A stretch of 64,000 bases of DNA. Source: Deltaproteobacteria bacterium (GTDB taxonomy: Bacteria > Myxococcota_A > UBA796 > UBA2385). The notes below the pieces were generated by a model. The model was not told the origin of the DNA, searched no databases, and saw nothing but the letters and a program-made list of their open reading frames with translations. Location: contig JAGYJW010000013.1 in the NCBI GenBank assembly GCA_018401435.1, forward strand, positions 62,001-126,000. The letters run 5' to 3'. Positions 9,082-18,527 of the stretch are shown piece after piece. Position numbers and translations under genes: made by a program. Every line of letters begins with the position of its first letter. Positions within the stretch are counted from its first letter, which is position 1.

Positions 9082-10233
9082 TCAGGCCAGGAAGCGCCGG
9101 GTGGACAGGCGCCGGGGCAGGTCCGAGCGCCCTGTGAGCAAGCCCTGGGCGATGTCTTCGGCGGCAGCCAGGGCCCAGGACCAGGGGCGCCCATTCCAGC
9201 CCAGGCAGGCCAGCAGCGAGGGCCTGCCCGGCAGCGGCCCCACGATGGGCAGGCCGTCGCAAGAATAGGCCGAGATGCTGGCCTGGGTCTCAACCGGCGG
9301 CCCCCCGGCCACCGGGGCCAGGCGGTCGGACAAGAAGCGGTCCTGCGCCGCGCTGACCTTGGGCGAAGGCCGGTCCTCGTCGGTCTCACCGGCCTCGAGG
9401 TGCTGGGTGGCCCAGCGGGCGCCCGAACAGACCAGGCCGCCCGCAGCGTCGGGACGGCAGAGCAGGTAGCTGCCCTGGGTACTCAAAGACGTGGGCAGGG
9501 TCGCGCTTCCGGGCCCGCGCCGCTGACGCTGGTGCCGCACGGGGTAGAGCGTGTCTTCAAAGGCGGCATCCAGCAGGCGGGCCTGCCAGCCCGAGGCCAC
9601 CACCACCACATCTGCCGAAAGGCGCCGGCCATCGGCGAAGACGAGCCGCTGCTGCCCATCCAAGGCCAGGACGGGGTGGCCGGTGAAGCAGCGGGCCCCC
9701 GCCGCCTGGGCCTGGGCGGCCAGCCGGTCCAGGGCCGTCCGGGGCTCCAGCCAGCCCCCCCAGGGCGAGCGCAGGGCCGAGAGGCTGCCGGCCACCGGCC
9801 GAAGGAAGCCCCAGCCCGCCTCCAGATCCGCTGCAGAGAGGGGCTCGGCACCCAAATCAAGCGCGTGCAGCAATGGAAGGCTCGCGTCGAGATCGCGCAC
9901 CTCGGCCTCATTCCAGGCGGCATGCACCCCGCCGCGCTGCCAGGGCAGGTCCAGGGCGTCCAGCAAGGCGATGGACCGGGCCGAGAAGCGCAGCAGGGCC
10001 GCGGCATCGGCCGCGCCAACGGCCTCCACCAGGCGGTTGGGGTGGTCCACGGTGCCCAGCATCACCAGGCCGGAGTCGCGGCCGCTCTCGCCAGCGCCCA
10101 CCTGGTCGCGGGCCTCCAGCAGGCAGACCCCCGCGCCGCCTTCGGCCAGCAGCCGGGCCACCGCCAGACCCGCGACCCCGCCGCCGATCACGGCCACATC
10201 GGCGTGGGCCGGCAGCGCCGTCTGGGCGGTCAT
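9082..10233 (-). CDS. FAD-dependent oxidoreductase, DAO/glycine-oxidase-like
   Basis: A 383-residue flavoprotein. The N-terminal VAVIGGGVAGLAVARLLAEGG is the dinucleotide-binding GxGxxG motif for FAD, and the C-terminal ISAYSCDGLPIVGPLPGRP with a following GWNGRPWSWALAAAEDIAQG matches the D-amino-acid oxidase fold. Such enzymes oxidise amino acids, sarcosine or related amines, or modify tRNA in MnmC-type fusions; the substrate cannot be read from sequence. The start overlaps the stop of the ClC channel gene by four bases, so it is translationally coupled to it, an odd pairing. Confidence 0.85.
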   Translation of the reverse strand: MTAQTALPAHADVAVIGGGVAGLAVARLLAEGGAGVCLLEARDQVGAGESGRDSGLVMLGTVDHPNRLVEAVGAADAAALLRFSARSIALLDALDLPWQRGGVHAAWNEAEVRDLDASLPLLHALDLGAEPLSAADLEAGWGFLRPVAGSLSALRSPWGGWLEPRTALDRLAAQAQAAGARCFTGHPVLALDGQQRLVFADGRRLSADVVVVASGWQARLLDAAFEDTLYPVRHQRQRRGPGSATLPTSLSTQGSYLLCRPDAAGGLVCSGARWATQHLEAGETDEDRPSPKVSAAQDRFLSDRLAPVAGGPPVETQASISAYSCDGLPIVGPLPGRPSLLACLGWNGRPWSWALAAAEDIAQGLLTGRSDLPRRLSTRRFLA

Positions 10234-11636
10234 GGGACGGCCTCGTCGGCGTCTTCGGGAGCCGACGCTGCAGCGCTCATCAGGCGCTGGTTGGCATAGA
10301 GCTTGAGACGCAAGGTGACGAGATAGGTCACGCCAATGGCCAGGATGGCCGGCGGCCCGAAGCTCTTGCCAAAGACCTCGAGCACCAGGGCGATGGCGCT
10401 CAGGGGCACGCCCACCACCGCCACCAGGCTGGAGCCGATGCCCACGATGGCAAAGAGGGCTGGATCCAACTCAACCAGACCGGTCAGGTTGGCCAGCTGG
10501 GCCACCAGGGCACCCGATACGCCCCCCAGGTACATGCTGGGCACCAGCAGGCCCGCAGAGCCGCCGCCTTGCAGCGTCAGGGCGGTGGTGAGCACCTTGC
10601 CGCCCAGCACCAGGGCCAGCACATGCCAGGGACGAAGCTCGGGATCATCCCGCAGGATGCCGTGGATGGTCTCCTCGCCCATGCCCAGCACCGTGTCGGG
10701 CCGCAGGCCGAAGCCCCACCACAATGCCAAGGTCACGATGCCCACCGCCAGGCTGGTCACGATGGCGTGGCCCCGGGGGTGCATCCGGTGCACAAGGCCC
10801 TTCATCTCCACCATGGCCCGGCCGAAACCCAGCGCCACGGGCACGCTCACGGCCACGGCCACCACCGCTGCCGCCCCATATTCCAGCAGGCTGTAGACCG
10901 GCGAGTGGTCCGGGCCCACGAAGAGGGGCTGAAAGCCGTGCAGGCGATTGTTCAGCGTATAGGCGATAACCCCGGCCCACAGCGCATAGGCGAATTTGCG
11001 GTAGATGATGCGGTCGCCATAGGCCACCTCGGTGGCGAAGAGGGCGGCGGTGAAGGGCGCCCCGAGCAGCGTGGCCACAGCCGCAGATATCGCCGCGATC
11101 TGGTAGGTTCGAAGTTCATATTCGCTGGCGACTCGCAAGACACGGGAGAAGCCTGCCGCGAGGCTCTCGCTGATGAGCACGCTGGGGGCCTCGAGCCCAC
11201 CCGAGCCACCCGCACCCAGGGTCACGAAGGTGAAGAGGGCCTTTCGCCAGGCCAGCCCGAAGGCGGGCTTGCTGTAGCGGGGCTGGGGGTCGTCGCCGTC
11301 GTGTTCATAGGTGATGTGGTAATTCGCCAGGGCCACGTCCATGCCGTCCCCCGCGGCGTCCACCCAGGCCTTGCGGCGGACCAGCACGCCCCGCACGATG
11401 CCGCCGAGCAGCAAGGCGCCCAGCAGCACCAGGGCGCCGCCCCAGCGGGCCTCGTGTTCGACCGCCTCGAAGAGCAGCTCGGTGGTGTGGTGGACGGCAA
11501 AGCGCAGGGCGCTCACCGCCGCCCACACGACCACGGTGAGCAGGGCCACCAACACCACCAGGCGGGCGATGTTGTCCCAGGAGTCGTGCATCGCCCGACT
11601 CTCGTCGTCGAGCTTCTTGAAGTGGGTCTGGGCCAT
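10230..11636 (-). CDS. ClC-family chloride channel or H+/Cl- antiporter
   Basis: A 468-residue polytopic membrane protein. The selectivity-filter region GAGGSGGLEAPSVLISES corresponds to the ClC GREGP motif and keeps the gating Glu. Other family signatures are LLGAPFTAALFATE, GGGSAGLLVPSMYLGG and GVPLSAIALVLEVFGKS. ClC proteins move chloride or other small anions through the inner membrane. There is no C-terminal CBS domain. The protein begins with a soluble stretch ahead of the first membrane helix. It lies 10 bases after the caspase-fold gene and overlaps the flavoprotein gene, so these three are probably co-transcribed. Confidence 0.92.
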   Translation of the reverse strand: MAQTHFKKLDDESRAMHDSWDNIARLVVLVALLTVVVWAAVSALRFAVHHTTELLFEAVEHEARWGGALVLLGALLLGGIVRGVLVRRKAWVDAAGDGMDVALANYHITYEHDGDDPQPRYSKPAFGLAWRKALFTFVTLGAGGSGGLEAPSVLISESLAAGFSRVLRVASEYELRTYQIAAISAAVATLLGAPFTAALFATEVAYGDRIIYRKFAYALWAGVIAYTLNNRLHGFQPLFVGPDHSPVYSLLEYGAAAVVAVAVSVPVALGFGRAMVEMKGLVHRMHPRGHAIVTSLAVGIVTLALWWGFGLRPDTVLGMGEETIHGILRDDPELRPWHVLALVLGGKVLTTALTLQGGGSAGLLVPSMYLGGVSGALVAQLANLTGLVELDPALFAIVGIGSSLVAVVGVPLSAIALVLEVFGKSFGPPAILAIGVTYLVTLRLKLYANQRLMSAAASAPEDADEAVP

Positions 11637-11646
11637 GGGCCGACTG

Positions 11647-13449
11647 CTAACGCGGCGCGCCCGCTTCGCAGAAGGCCGCAGTGCCCGCGGCGCTCATGCA
11701 GAGTGCGCGGGCGCGATCGGAGTTCTGCCCCGCGGCCACCGCATAGTCGAGCCACTCCCGCGAGAAGTCCTTGGCCCAGCCGCGGAAGCTATTGGTCATG
11801 GCCTCGGTCTCTGCGGTGGCGGATCGGCGGTATTGGGCCTCTGCCGCGGCCCACAGGCGCGCGGCCGCCTCGGCCCGCAGGCGCAGCAGACCCGAGACCT
11901 TCTTGACATAGGCCTCGCCCTCCCAACGCGCCTTGTTCTCCAACGCATAATCGGCCCAGCGGACGGCCTCCTCGGCGTTGTCCAGGTCCTCGGTGCGGTG
12001 CAGGAAGAGGGCGTAGCCATAGCAGAGATCGGGGTCGCTGCGGTCGATGTCTTCGAGGTGACGGGCCATCAGCTGCTGCCAGCCCGCGCGGTCGCCCGTG
12101 GCCTCGGCGTTGACGATGAGCAGGCGCGAGATCTTGGACTTGTCGGTCTGCAGGCGCTCGTTCTTGACGCGGGCCTCCAGGCAGCCCCGCTGCCCTTCGT
12201 TGAGCTGACCCAGCATCGCCGGGCTCTCCAGCAGCAGCAGATCGTCGCAACGCACCGCCGACGCTGCAGTGGGGGCCGCAGCGGCGTCCTGGCCCACCCC
12301 AGCGGGATCGTAGTTCAGCAGCAGGCGCAAGGCGTCCTTGACCTCGGGCACATGCACCGCCCAGGTCAGGCTGGCCTGTGAGTTGGAGAACTCGGAGATA
12401 TAAGCCTCCAAGGCGGCCTTTCCATCGTCTCCGCCCCGATGGGCGATGGCCAGGGTGTCCGCCCAGAAGGCCGCAGCATCGACGCGAATGCGCTGCTCGG
12501 CTTCGGTCACGCGGCGGATGAGATCCTCGCGGGCCAGGGCGTCCATGGTCTCGTCGGTGGGGCCGACCTCCAGGTGGCTGCCGCGGGTGAGCACCCAGAC
12601 CTGCGCCTCGACGCGGGGGTCGCGGGAGGGCCGCGCCAGCTGGCCGAGGTGGCGGGCGGTGCGCTCGGTAAAGGCCTGCGCCTCGCCGAATGTGACGTGC
12701 TCGTCGCGGATCCCGTCGATCTCTCCGTCGGCCCAGCCCCGCAGGGCCCCCACCGCCGCCCAGGTGAAGAGGCCGTGCTTGGCGGGCAGGTAGGCGCCGG
12801 CCTGGGTGCCATCGCGGCTGGCCGCCCAGACCACCGTGCGGTCGGTCACCACGTCCGAGAAGCCCACGGGCACCTTGACGTCGCGGCCGGGCACCAGCTC
12901 CAGGCCGTCGCGGCCCACATTGCCAAAGCCCGCGTCCAGGACCAGCACGATTCGGCTGGCCCGCTTGCCGTATTTTTCAAGGATCTTGACCAGCTCGTCC
13001 AAGGGCAGGCCCCGGGACTCCAGGCTGTCTGCGGTGGCGTCTACGCCCAGCAGCACGCGCTTGCCGCTGTCGGTGACCGTGCCGTGTCCGGCATAATAGA
13101 ACCAGACGGTGCCGCCGGGCCGCACCCGGCTGGCCGCCAGGCGGGCCTCTTTGGCGAGGGTGGCTGCGGTGGCGTCGCTGGCCACCCGCAGCCGGAAAGA
13201 GGCCACCCCGTCGGTGTCACTGGCCCATCCGCGAAAGGCCCGCGCGTCGTCCCCCGCCCAGACCACCTGGGGCAAGGCCGCATAGGCCTCGTTGCTGACG
13301 ATCAAGGCCGAGTCCTTGCTGGACCGGACCTCCACCTGCAGGGGGGGGTCGATATTGGGTGGCCGGGCCGCGAGGGCCTGGCTGCCGCACAGCCCGCTCA
13401 GCAGCAAGAGGCCGAAGGCGCGCAGAGACTGGAGGGAGGGCCGTGTCAT
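11647..13449 (-). CDS. Exported caspase-fold (C14) protein lacking the catalytic Cys
   Basis: A 600-residue protein when started at the ATG at 13,449, which is followed by a signal peptide (SLRAFGLLLLSGL ... ALA). Residues about 45-290 have the caspase p20 fold: SALIVSNEAY, a DDARAF helix, and the catalytic His motif WFYYAGHGTV (His122). The Cys position, usually DAC, reads VLVLDAGFGN, so Gly174 replaces the nucleophile. No nearby Cys substitutes for it. The remainder is helical, probably TPR-like (YALFLHRTEDLDNAEEAVRWADYAL), ending in MSAAGTAAFCEAGAPR. It is likely a secreted pseudo-peptidase or scaffold. It lies between moaB and the ClC gene on the same strand. Confidence 0.8.
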   Translation of the reverse strand: MTRPSLQSLRAFGLLLLSGLCGSQALAARPPNIDPPLQVEVRSSKDSALIVSNEAYAALPQVVWAGDDARAFRGWASDTDGVASFRLRVASDATAATLAKEARLAASRVRPGGTVWFYYAGHGTVTDSGKRVLLGVDATADSLESRGLPLDELVKILEKYGKRASRIVLVLDAGFGNVGRDGLELVPGRDVKVPVGFSDVVTDRTVVWAASRDGTQAGAYLPAKHGLFTWAAVGALRGWADGEIDGIRDEHVTFGEAQAFTERTARHLGQLARPSRDPRVEAQVWVLTRGSHLEVGPTDETMDALAREDLIRRVTEAEQRIRVDAAAFWADTLAIAHRGGDDGKAALEAYISEFSNSQASLTWAVHVPEVKDALRLLLNYDPAGVGQDAAAAPTAASAVRCDDLLLLESPAMLGQLNEGQRGCLEARVKNERLQTDKSKISRLLIVNAEATGDRAGWQQLMARHLEDIDRSDPDLCYGYALFLHRTEDLDNAEEAVRWADYALENKARWEGEAYVKKVSGLLRLRAEAAARLWAAAEAQYRRSATAETEAMTNSFRGWAKDFSREWLDYAVAAGQNSDRARALCMSAAGTAAFCEAGAPR

Positions 13450-13530
13450 GGTGGGTCCAAAGGGCGACGCCGGGATGCTGCCATGGACGCCCCCGCCGCA
13501 CAAGGCGAGCGGCGGCAGGGCGCGGGCCGG

Positions 13531-14076
13531 CTACTTGCGGGGCTGAAGGTGCTCGCGCAGGCGCGGCATGATCTCGACGAAATTGCAGGGCCGGTACCGA
13601 TAGTCCAGCTGGTGCACCAGGATGCCCGTCCAGGCGTCCTTGCAGGCGCCGGTCGAGCCGGGCAGGGCGAAGAGGTAGGTGCCATTGGCCACCCCACCCG
13701 TCGCCCGGCTCTGGATGGTGCTGGTGCCGATGAGGGGGTAGCTCAGCTGCCGGAAGAGCTCGCCAAAGCCGGGGATCTCCTTTTCGTAGACCGCGTGGAA
13801 GGCCTCGGGGGTCACGTCGCGGCCGGTCAGACCGGTGCCCCCCGTGCTCAGCACCACGTCCACGCCGGGGTCGGCAACAAAGCGCCGAAGCTCTGCGAGA
13901 ATGGAGTCCACATCGTCTTTCACGATGACACGATGCACGATCAGGTGGCCGGCTTCGGTGGCCAGGGCGACCAGGGTGTCGCCGCTGCGATCCTCGGCCA
14001 GCCCGCGGGTGTCCGACACCGTCATCACGGCGATGTGCACGGGGACGAAGGGGCGGGTCGCGTCAATGCCGGGCAT
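13531..14076 (-). CDS. moaB: Molybdopterin adenylyltransferase family protein MoaB/MogA
   Basis: A 181-residue protein of the MoaB/MogA family, which adenylates molybdopterin before metal insertion. Motifs present are [33 protein letters not shown] and [13 protein letters not shown], all conserved in this fold. The length and the C-terminal IMPRLREHL match MoaB more than MogA. No other molybdenum-cofactor genes are in the window. It heads the minus-strand run that continues into the caspase-fold gene after 81 bases. Confidence 0.92.
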   Translation of the reverse strand: MPGIDATRPFVPVHIAVMTVSDTRGLAEDRSGDTLVALATEAGHLIVHRVIVKDDVDSILAELRRFVADPGVDVVLSTGGTGLTGRDVTPEAFHAVYEKEIPGFGELFRQLSYPLIGTSTIQSRATGGVANGTYLFALPGSTGACKDAWTGILVHQLDYRYRPCNFVEIMPRLREHLQPRK

Positions 14077-14150
14077 GGGGCCTCCAAGGCAGGGCAGCCC
14101 CCGTATCCCCTCGGCGCCGAAGTAGGATGCACCGGTCCCCGGGATGGCCC

Positions 14151-15281
14151 ATGACCGACGCCGCCGATCTCCCTGCCCTGATCAACCTGGATGACCTGGC
14201 GCGCGAGGCCGCCCGCCGGCTGCCCACGCCGGCCCTGGACTACTACCGCTCCGGGGCGCGGGACGAGTCCACCTTGCAGGACAACCGCGCCGCATTCGGG
14301 CGCTGGCGCCTGCGGCCCCGGGTGCTGGTGGATGTGTCCCAACGGGATCCGGCCACCACCGTGCTGGGCCAGCCCGTGCGCCTCCCGCTGCTGGTGGCGC
14401 CCACCGCCTTTCAGAGCATGGCCTGGCCCCAAGGCGAGCTGGCCACGGCCCGGGCCTGCGCCCGAGCGGGCACGGTGATGACCCTGTCCACCCTGTCCAC
14501 CTGGCCCATGGAGGCGGTCGTAGAGGCCTGGCGGGGGGCGGGCGGCCCCGAAAATGGGGGCGCCATCTGGTTTCAGCTCTATGTCTACAAGGACCGGGAC
14601 CTGTGCCGGGCCCTGGTGGAGCGGGCCCACGCGGCAGGCTGCCGGGCCCTGGTGGTGACCGTGGACGCGCCCATCCTGGGCACCCGGGAGCGCGATGTGC
14701 GCAACCGCTTCCGGCTGCCCGACAGCCTCAACATCGCGGACCTGTTGGACGCCGCCGGCATGGCCGGAGAGGCCGTGCGCCGGGGCAGCCCCACCGGCAG
14801 CCAGCTCGCCGATTTTGTGTACCAGGTGCTCGATCCCGCCTTGACCTGGGCCGATATCGCCTGGTTGCGCAGCATCTCCCCCCTGCCCATCGTGCTCAAG
14901 GGCGTGCTGCGCGCCGATGACGCCCGCAGGGCCGTGGACGTCGGCTGCGCGGGCATCCTGGTGTCCAACCATGGGGGCCGCCAGCTGGATGGGGCCATCG
15001 CCGCCCTGGACGCCTTGCCCGAGGTGGTCGCAGCGGTGGACGGGCAGGCCGAGGTCTATATGGATGGCGGCCTGCGCCGGGGCACCGACCTGCTCAAGGC
15101 CCTGGCCCTGGGCGCCCAGGCCGCCTTCATCGGCCGGCCGATGGTCTGGGGGCTCTCGGTCGCGGGTGAGGCCGGCGTGACCCATGTGCTGGGCCTGCTC
15201 CGGGCCGAGCTGGACGAGGCCATGGCCCTGTGTGGCTGCCCCACCGTCGCCGACATCGGGCCCGATCTGCTCTGCCGCTGA
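14151..15281 (+). CDS. FMN-dependent alpha-hydroxy-acid oxidase/dehydrogenase
   Basis: A 376-residue TIM-barrel flavoenzyme of the lactate/glycolate oxidase family. The active-site motif [11 protein letters not shown] contains the catalytic His that abstracts the substrate proton, and FMN-contact stretches include [35 protein letters not shown] and [21 protein letters not shown]. It oxidises a 2-hydroxyacid such as lactate or glycolate; which one, and whether O2 or quinone is the acceptor, cannot be told. The ATG at 14,151 fits the family N-terminus ([15 protein letters not shown]); an ATG at 14,127 is also in frame. It is divergent from moaB. Confidence 0.9.
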   Translation: MTDAADLPALINLDDLAREAARRLPTPALDYYRSGARDESTLQDNRAAFGRWRLRPRVLVDVSQRDPATTVLGQPVRLPLLVAPTAFQSMAWPQGELATARACARAGTVMTLSTLSTWPMEAVVEAWRGAGGPENGGAIWFQLYVYKDRDLCRALVERAHAAGCRALVVTVDAPILGTRERDVRNRFRLPDSLNIADLLDAAGMAGEAVRRGSPTGSQLADFVYQVLDPALTWADIAWLRSISPLPIVLKGVLRADDARRAVDVGCAGILVSNHGGRQLDGAIAALDALPEVVAAVDGQAEVYMDGGLRRGTDLLKALALGAQAAFIGRPMVWGLSVAGEAGVTHVLGLLRAELDEAMALCGCPTVADIGPDLLCR

Positions 15282-15353
15282 GGGCCCGCCCGCGAACGCT
15301 CTGTTTCAGCGCAGCGCAGCACCGCCGGGCTAGGCAGGGCAAAGGAGGACATC

Positions 15354-16373
15354 ATGTCGGACAGCATCCTGGGCACCAGCCCCCTGGGCCTCCACTGGCC
15401 CACCCTCGACCCCTTTCTGTTCTGCGCCCACCACAACGACAACTACCCCGCCGGAAACGACTTGCTGGGGCTCAATCCCGAGCAGCTCGGCGGCCGCAAC
15501 ATCGGCAGCGACTTCACCCTGAAGGACGGCTGGCGCATGTACCATGGCGACGTCGTTCCGGGCTTTCCGCGGCACCCCCACCGCGGCTTCGAGACCGTCA
15601 CCCTGGCCCGGCGCGGCTTCATCGACCACAGCGACTCGCTGGGGGCCACGGCCCGCTTCGGGCAGGGCGACGTGCAATGGATGACCGCCGGGCGCGGCAT
15701 CGTGCACGCCGAGATGTTCCCCCTGCGGCAGACCAGCGCAGAGAACCCCGTCGAGCTCTTCCAGTTGTGGTTGAACCTGCCCGCCCACGACAAGATGGTG
15801 GAGCCCCACTTCACCATGCTCTGGGCCGAGACCATCCCGCGCCTGCACTTCACCGACGAGGCCGGCAAGGGCGTCGAGGTGGTGGTACTGGCGGGCCGTT
15901 TTGGCGAGGCCGTCGCGCCGGCGCCGCCGCCGGCCTCGTGGGCCAGCAAGCCCGGAAGCGGGGTGCAGATCTGGACCATCACCCTGGACGCGGGCGCCCG
16001 CTTCACCTTGCCCGCGGCCTCGGCCGGCGTGAACCGGGTCCTCTACCCCTTCACCGGCAGCGGCGTCACGGTGGATGGCCAGGCCCTCAAGCCCCCGGTG
16101 GCGGTGCAACTCAAGCCCGACCGCGCCGTGACCTTGCAGGCCGGCGCCGAAGCGGTCGAGATCCTGCTGCTGGAGGGCCGCCCCATCGGCGAGCCCGTCG
16201 CCGCCCAGGGCCCCTTCGTGATGAACACCCGGGTGGAGCTGCAGCAGGCCTTCACCGACTACCGGAATACCGGCTTTGGCGGCTGGCCTTGGGACCAGGA
16301 CGACCCCGTGCACCCCCGGCCCCAGGAGCGCTTTGCCATCCACGCCGGGGGCCGCAAGGAGCGCCCGGCCTGA
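15354..16373 (+). CDS. Pirin family protein
   Basis: A 339-residue bicupin. The N-terminal cupin has the pirin signature FPRHPHRGFETVTLARRG and MTAGRGIVHAEMF, which supply the metal-binding His and Glu residues. Bacterial pirins act as quercetinases or as redox-linked regulators; which applies here is unknown. GCAAAGGAGG lies nine bases ahead of the ATG and is a near-perfect ribosome binding site. It follows the hydroxyacid oxidase by 72 bases and is convergent with the aldo/keto reductase gene, with only six bases between stops. Confidence 0.92.
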   Translation: MSDSILGTSPLGLHWPTLDPFLFCAHHNDNYPAGNDLLGLNPEQLGGRNIGSDFTLKDGWRMYHGDVVPGFPRHPHRGFETVTLARRGFIDHSDSLGATARFGQGDVQWMTAGRGIVHAEMFPLRQTSAENPVELFQLWLNLPAHDKMVEPHFTMLWAETIPRLHFTDEAGKGVEVVVLAGRFGEAVAPAPPPASWASKPGSGVQIWTITLDAGARFTLPAASAGVNRVLYPFTGSGVTVDGQALKPPVAVQLKPDRAVTLQAGAEAVEILLLEGRPIGEPVAAQGPFVMNTRVELQQAFTDYRNTGFGGWPWDQDDPVHPRPQERFAIHAGGRKERPA

Positions 16374-16379
16374 GGTCCC

Positions 16380-17342
16380 TCAGCTGCCGCCATGCAGGGC
16401 GGCGATGCGGGCCACCACGCTCCACAGCTTGGGGCGGTCCAGCAGGCGGCCCAGCTGGGCGCTCTGTTGGATCTGCTCGGGGCTGCGGGCCCCCGCCAAA
16501 GCCAGGGTGATGCCGGGCTGCTGGAGGGCCCAACCCAAGGACAGGGCGGGCAGGGGCGCGCCCACCTTGTCCGCCACCTGCTGCAGATCGTCCAGGAGCG
16601 AGCGGGCGTGTGCAAAGCGGGGCCCCTGGAAGCGGGGGTCCCAGGACCGCTGGTCGCTGTCGGGAAAGTCGGGTGGGCGCCGATAGCGACCGGTCAGCAG
16701 GCCCCGGCAGAGCACCTCGTAGGCGATGACGCCCAGGGGCCTTGGCGGTTGGCCCCGGGCGGTCGCACACTCGGGCAGCAGCGCGGCTTCGGCCTCTCTG
16801 CGCAGCAGGCTATAGGGCGTCTGAAGGCTGGCCAGGGGTAGGAGCTGGCGCGCCCGGGCCAGGGTGGGGGCGTCGTAGTTGCAGAGACCAATGTGGCGGA
16901 CAAGCCCTCGTTCTTGCAGAGACGAGAGCGCCGACAGGCTCTCTTCGAGGGGGGTGCCACGCTCGCAGGGCCAGTGCACCTGCAGCAGGTCGATGCGGTC
17001 GCGGCCCAGCCGCCGCAGGCTGGCCTCGCAGTCCGCGACGATGTGGGCGGCGGACAGGTCGCTCTCGGCGTGCTCTCCCGTTGTGCGAACCCCCACCTTG
17101 GTGGCCACCACCACATCCGGGCGGCCCGCGAGGGCCTGGGCCACGATGCGGTCTGCGCGCCCATTGCCATAGAGGGGCGCCGTGTCCAGCCAGTTCAGTC
17201 CGGCGTCCAGGGCGGCGTGCACCGTGCGTTGGGCGCGGGCGTCGTCGATGTCGGGGCCCCACCAGGTGCCCCCCAGGGTCCAGCAGCCCAAGCCAAGGGC
17301 AGACAGCTCGAGATCCGTACCGGGCAGCCGCCGTCTCTGCAT
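16380..17342 (-). CDS. Aldo/keto reductase
   Basis: A 320-residue NADPH-dependent reductase of the AKR superfamily. The catalytic tetrad is readable: Asp and Tyr in WLDTAPLYGNG, Lys in VVATKVG and His in LLQVHWP. The N-terminal LGLGCWTLGG is the usual first strand of the barrel. It probably reduces a carbonyl or sugar substrate, but specificity cannot be assigned. The gene is the mirror neighbour of the pirin gene and lies downstream of the TRAP binding protein on the same strand. Confidence 0.9.
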   Translation of the reverse strand: MQRRRLPGTDLELSALGLGCWTLGGTWWGPDIDDARAQRTVHAALDAGLNWLDTAPLYGNGRADRIVAQALAGRPDVVVATKVGVRTTGEHAESDLSAAHIVADCEASLRRLGRDRIDLLQVHWPCERGTPLEESLSALSSLQERGLVRHIGLCNYDAPTLARARQLLPLASLQTPYSLLRREAEAALLPECATARGQPPRPLGVIAYEVLCRGLLTGRYRRPPDFPDSDQRSWDPRFQGPRFAHARSLLDDLQQVADKVGAPLPALSLGWALQQPGITLALAGARSPEQIQQSAQLGRLLDRPKLWSVVARIAALHGGS

Positions 17343-17407
17343 TCAAGCGTCCAGGATGCGGCGCGGCCCCGCCCCGGGGCATTGCCCAGGGCGAGGCCGC
17401 AGGGTGC

Positions 17408-18430
17408 TCAGAACTTGACGCTGGTGAGGGCCGCGTAGAGGGCCTTCGACGCGCCGTGGTCCTTGAGGAAGGCGTCGTGCACGGACCGGGTGCCCTCCAT
17501 CATGAGCTGGCGGTTGCGCGGGGTGGGCTCGAAGACCTTGACGCCAGTGCTCTTCATCTCGTCGATGAGCACGCCCTGGCGCTTGCGCACATGCTCGGTG
17601 ATGGCGGCCTCTTGGGTGGCGCGGTCGCTCACCAGGGCCTCCTGCTCCTTGGACTTGAGCTTGTTGAAGAGCTCGAGGTTCATGACCAGGAAGCCGACGT
17701 CCACGGCGTGGTAGGTCAGGGACAGGATGCGGTCCCGGGTGGCCCACTGGCGGTCGGCCCCCTCGAAGATCTCGATGGAGGCGGCTTCCACCTGCGAGGC
17801 GGTCAGGGCGCTGCCGATCTCGGCCAGGGGGGTGGGCACGGCCTTGCAGCCCACGGCATTCCAGGTGTCGGGGCCCAACGAGCCGGGGCGGCAGGCCACC
17901 GACTGGCCCTTGATGTTGTCGGGGGACGAGAAGTCCACCGTGCGCGAGAAGACCACGTGCCGGCCCATGTCGAAGAGCCAGATCAGCTTGAGGTTGTTGA
18001 GCTCCAGCGAGGTCTTGATCTCGTCGCGGGCGGCCTTCAGGGCGTCGTCCACGACCTTGTCTTCGCCGAAATGGAAGAGGTAGGGCAGGTCGAGGGCGGC
18101 CAGCCGGGGCACGGCCTCGCGGAGGGCGTAGGTGGTGACCAGGGCGCCCGCGAACTTGCCGCTCTTCACACCTTCGAGGGTGGCGGCCTGTCCGCCCACC
18201 TCGTCGCCATGCTTGAGCTTGAGCTTGAACTTGTCTTCGCCCCGGCCCTCGGCGGCCTTCTTCCAGCGGCCCAGGGCCGCGCCGGCGGGGGACTGTTCGG
18301 GGAAGGGGTTGGCGATGACGTGCACATCGGGCTCACCCGCCCGGGCGGGCAGGGACAGGACGGCGGCGCCGGCCGCCATTCCAGCGAGGACGGCGCGACG
18401 GGAGAGGGCAGAGTCGGGGGAGTTGGCCAT
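17408..18430 (-). CDS. TRAP transporter solute-binding protein (DctP family)
   Basis: A 340-residue exported binding protein. It starts with a Tat-type signal, SRRAVLAGMAAGAAVLSLPARAG, with the twin Arg just before the hydrophobic core. Family stretches are LALKHGDEVGG-like KLKLKHGDEVGGQ, LPYLFHFGEDKVVDDAL, NIKGQSVACRPGSLGPDTWNAVG and LSLTYHAVDVGFLVMN. DctP proteins capture carboxylates and pass them to a DctQM membrane pair using a sodium gradient. No dctQ or dctM gene is in the window. The ATG at 18,430 places the signal peptide at the N-terminus. Na+-driven uptake would fit a cell with Na+-NQR. Confidence 0.85.
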   Translation of the reverse strand: MANSPDSALSRRAVLAGMAAGAAVLSLPARAGEPDVHVIANPFPEQSPAGAALGRWKKAAEGRGEDKFKLKLKHGDEVGGQAATLEGVKSGKFAGALVTTYALREAVPRLAALDLPYLFHFGEDKVVDDALKAARDEIKTSLELNNLKLIWLFDMGRHVVFSRTVDFSSPDNIKGQSVACRPGSLGPDTWNAVGCKAVPTPLAEIGSALTASQVEAASIEIFEGADRQWATRDRILSLTYHAVDVGFLVMNLELFNKLKSKEQEALVSDRATQEAAITEHVRKRQGVLIDEMKSTGVKVFEPTPRNRQLMMEGTRSVHDAFLKDHGASKALYAALTSVKF

Positions 18431-18527
18431 GGGGGCTCCAGGATGAAGGCAGGCGCCAGAGTAGCGCATTTCGACCGACGCAGGCCAGGACGGGGCATTC
18501 GGCGGGCCCAGGCGATAGGCCCCGGGC

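Noticed and set aside
7458..9389. Open frame of 643 codons on the minus strand
   Set aside because: It lies opposite the radical SAM gene and shows only composition-driven low complexity.
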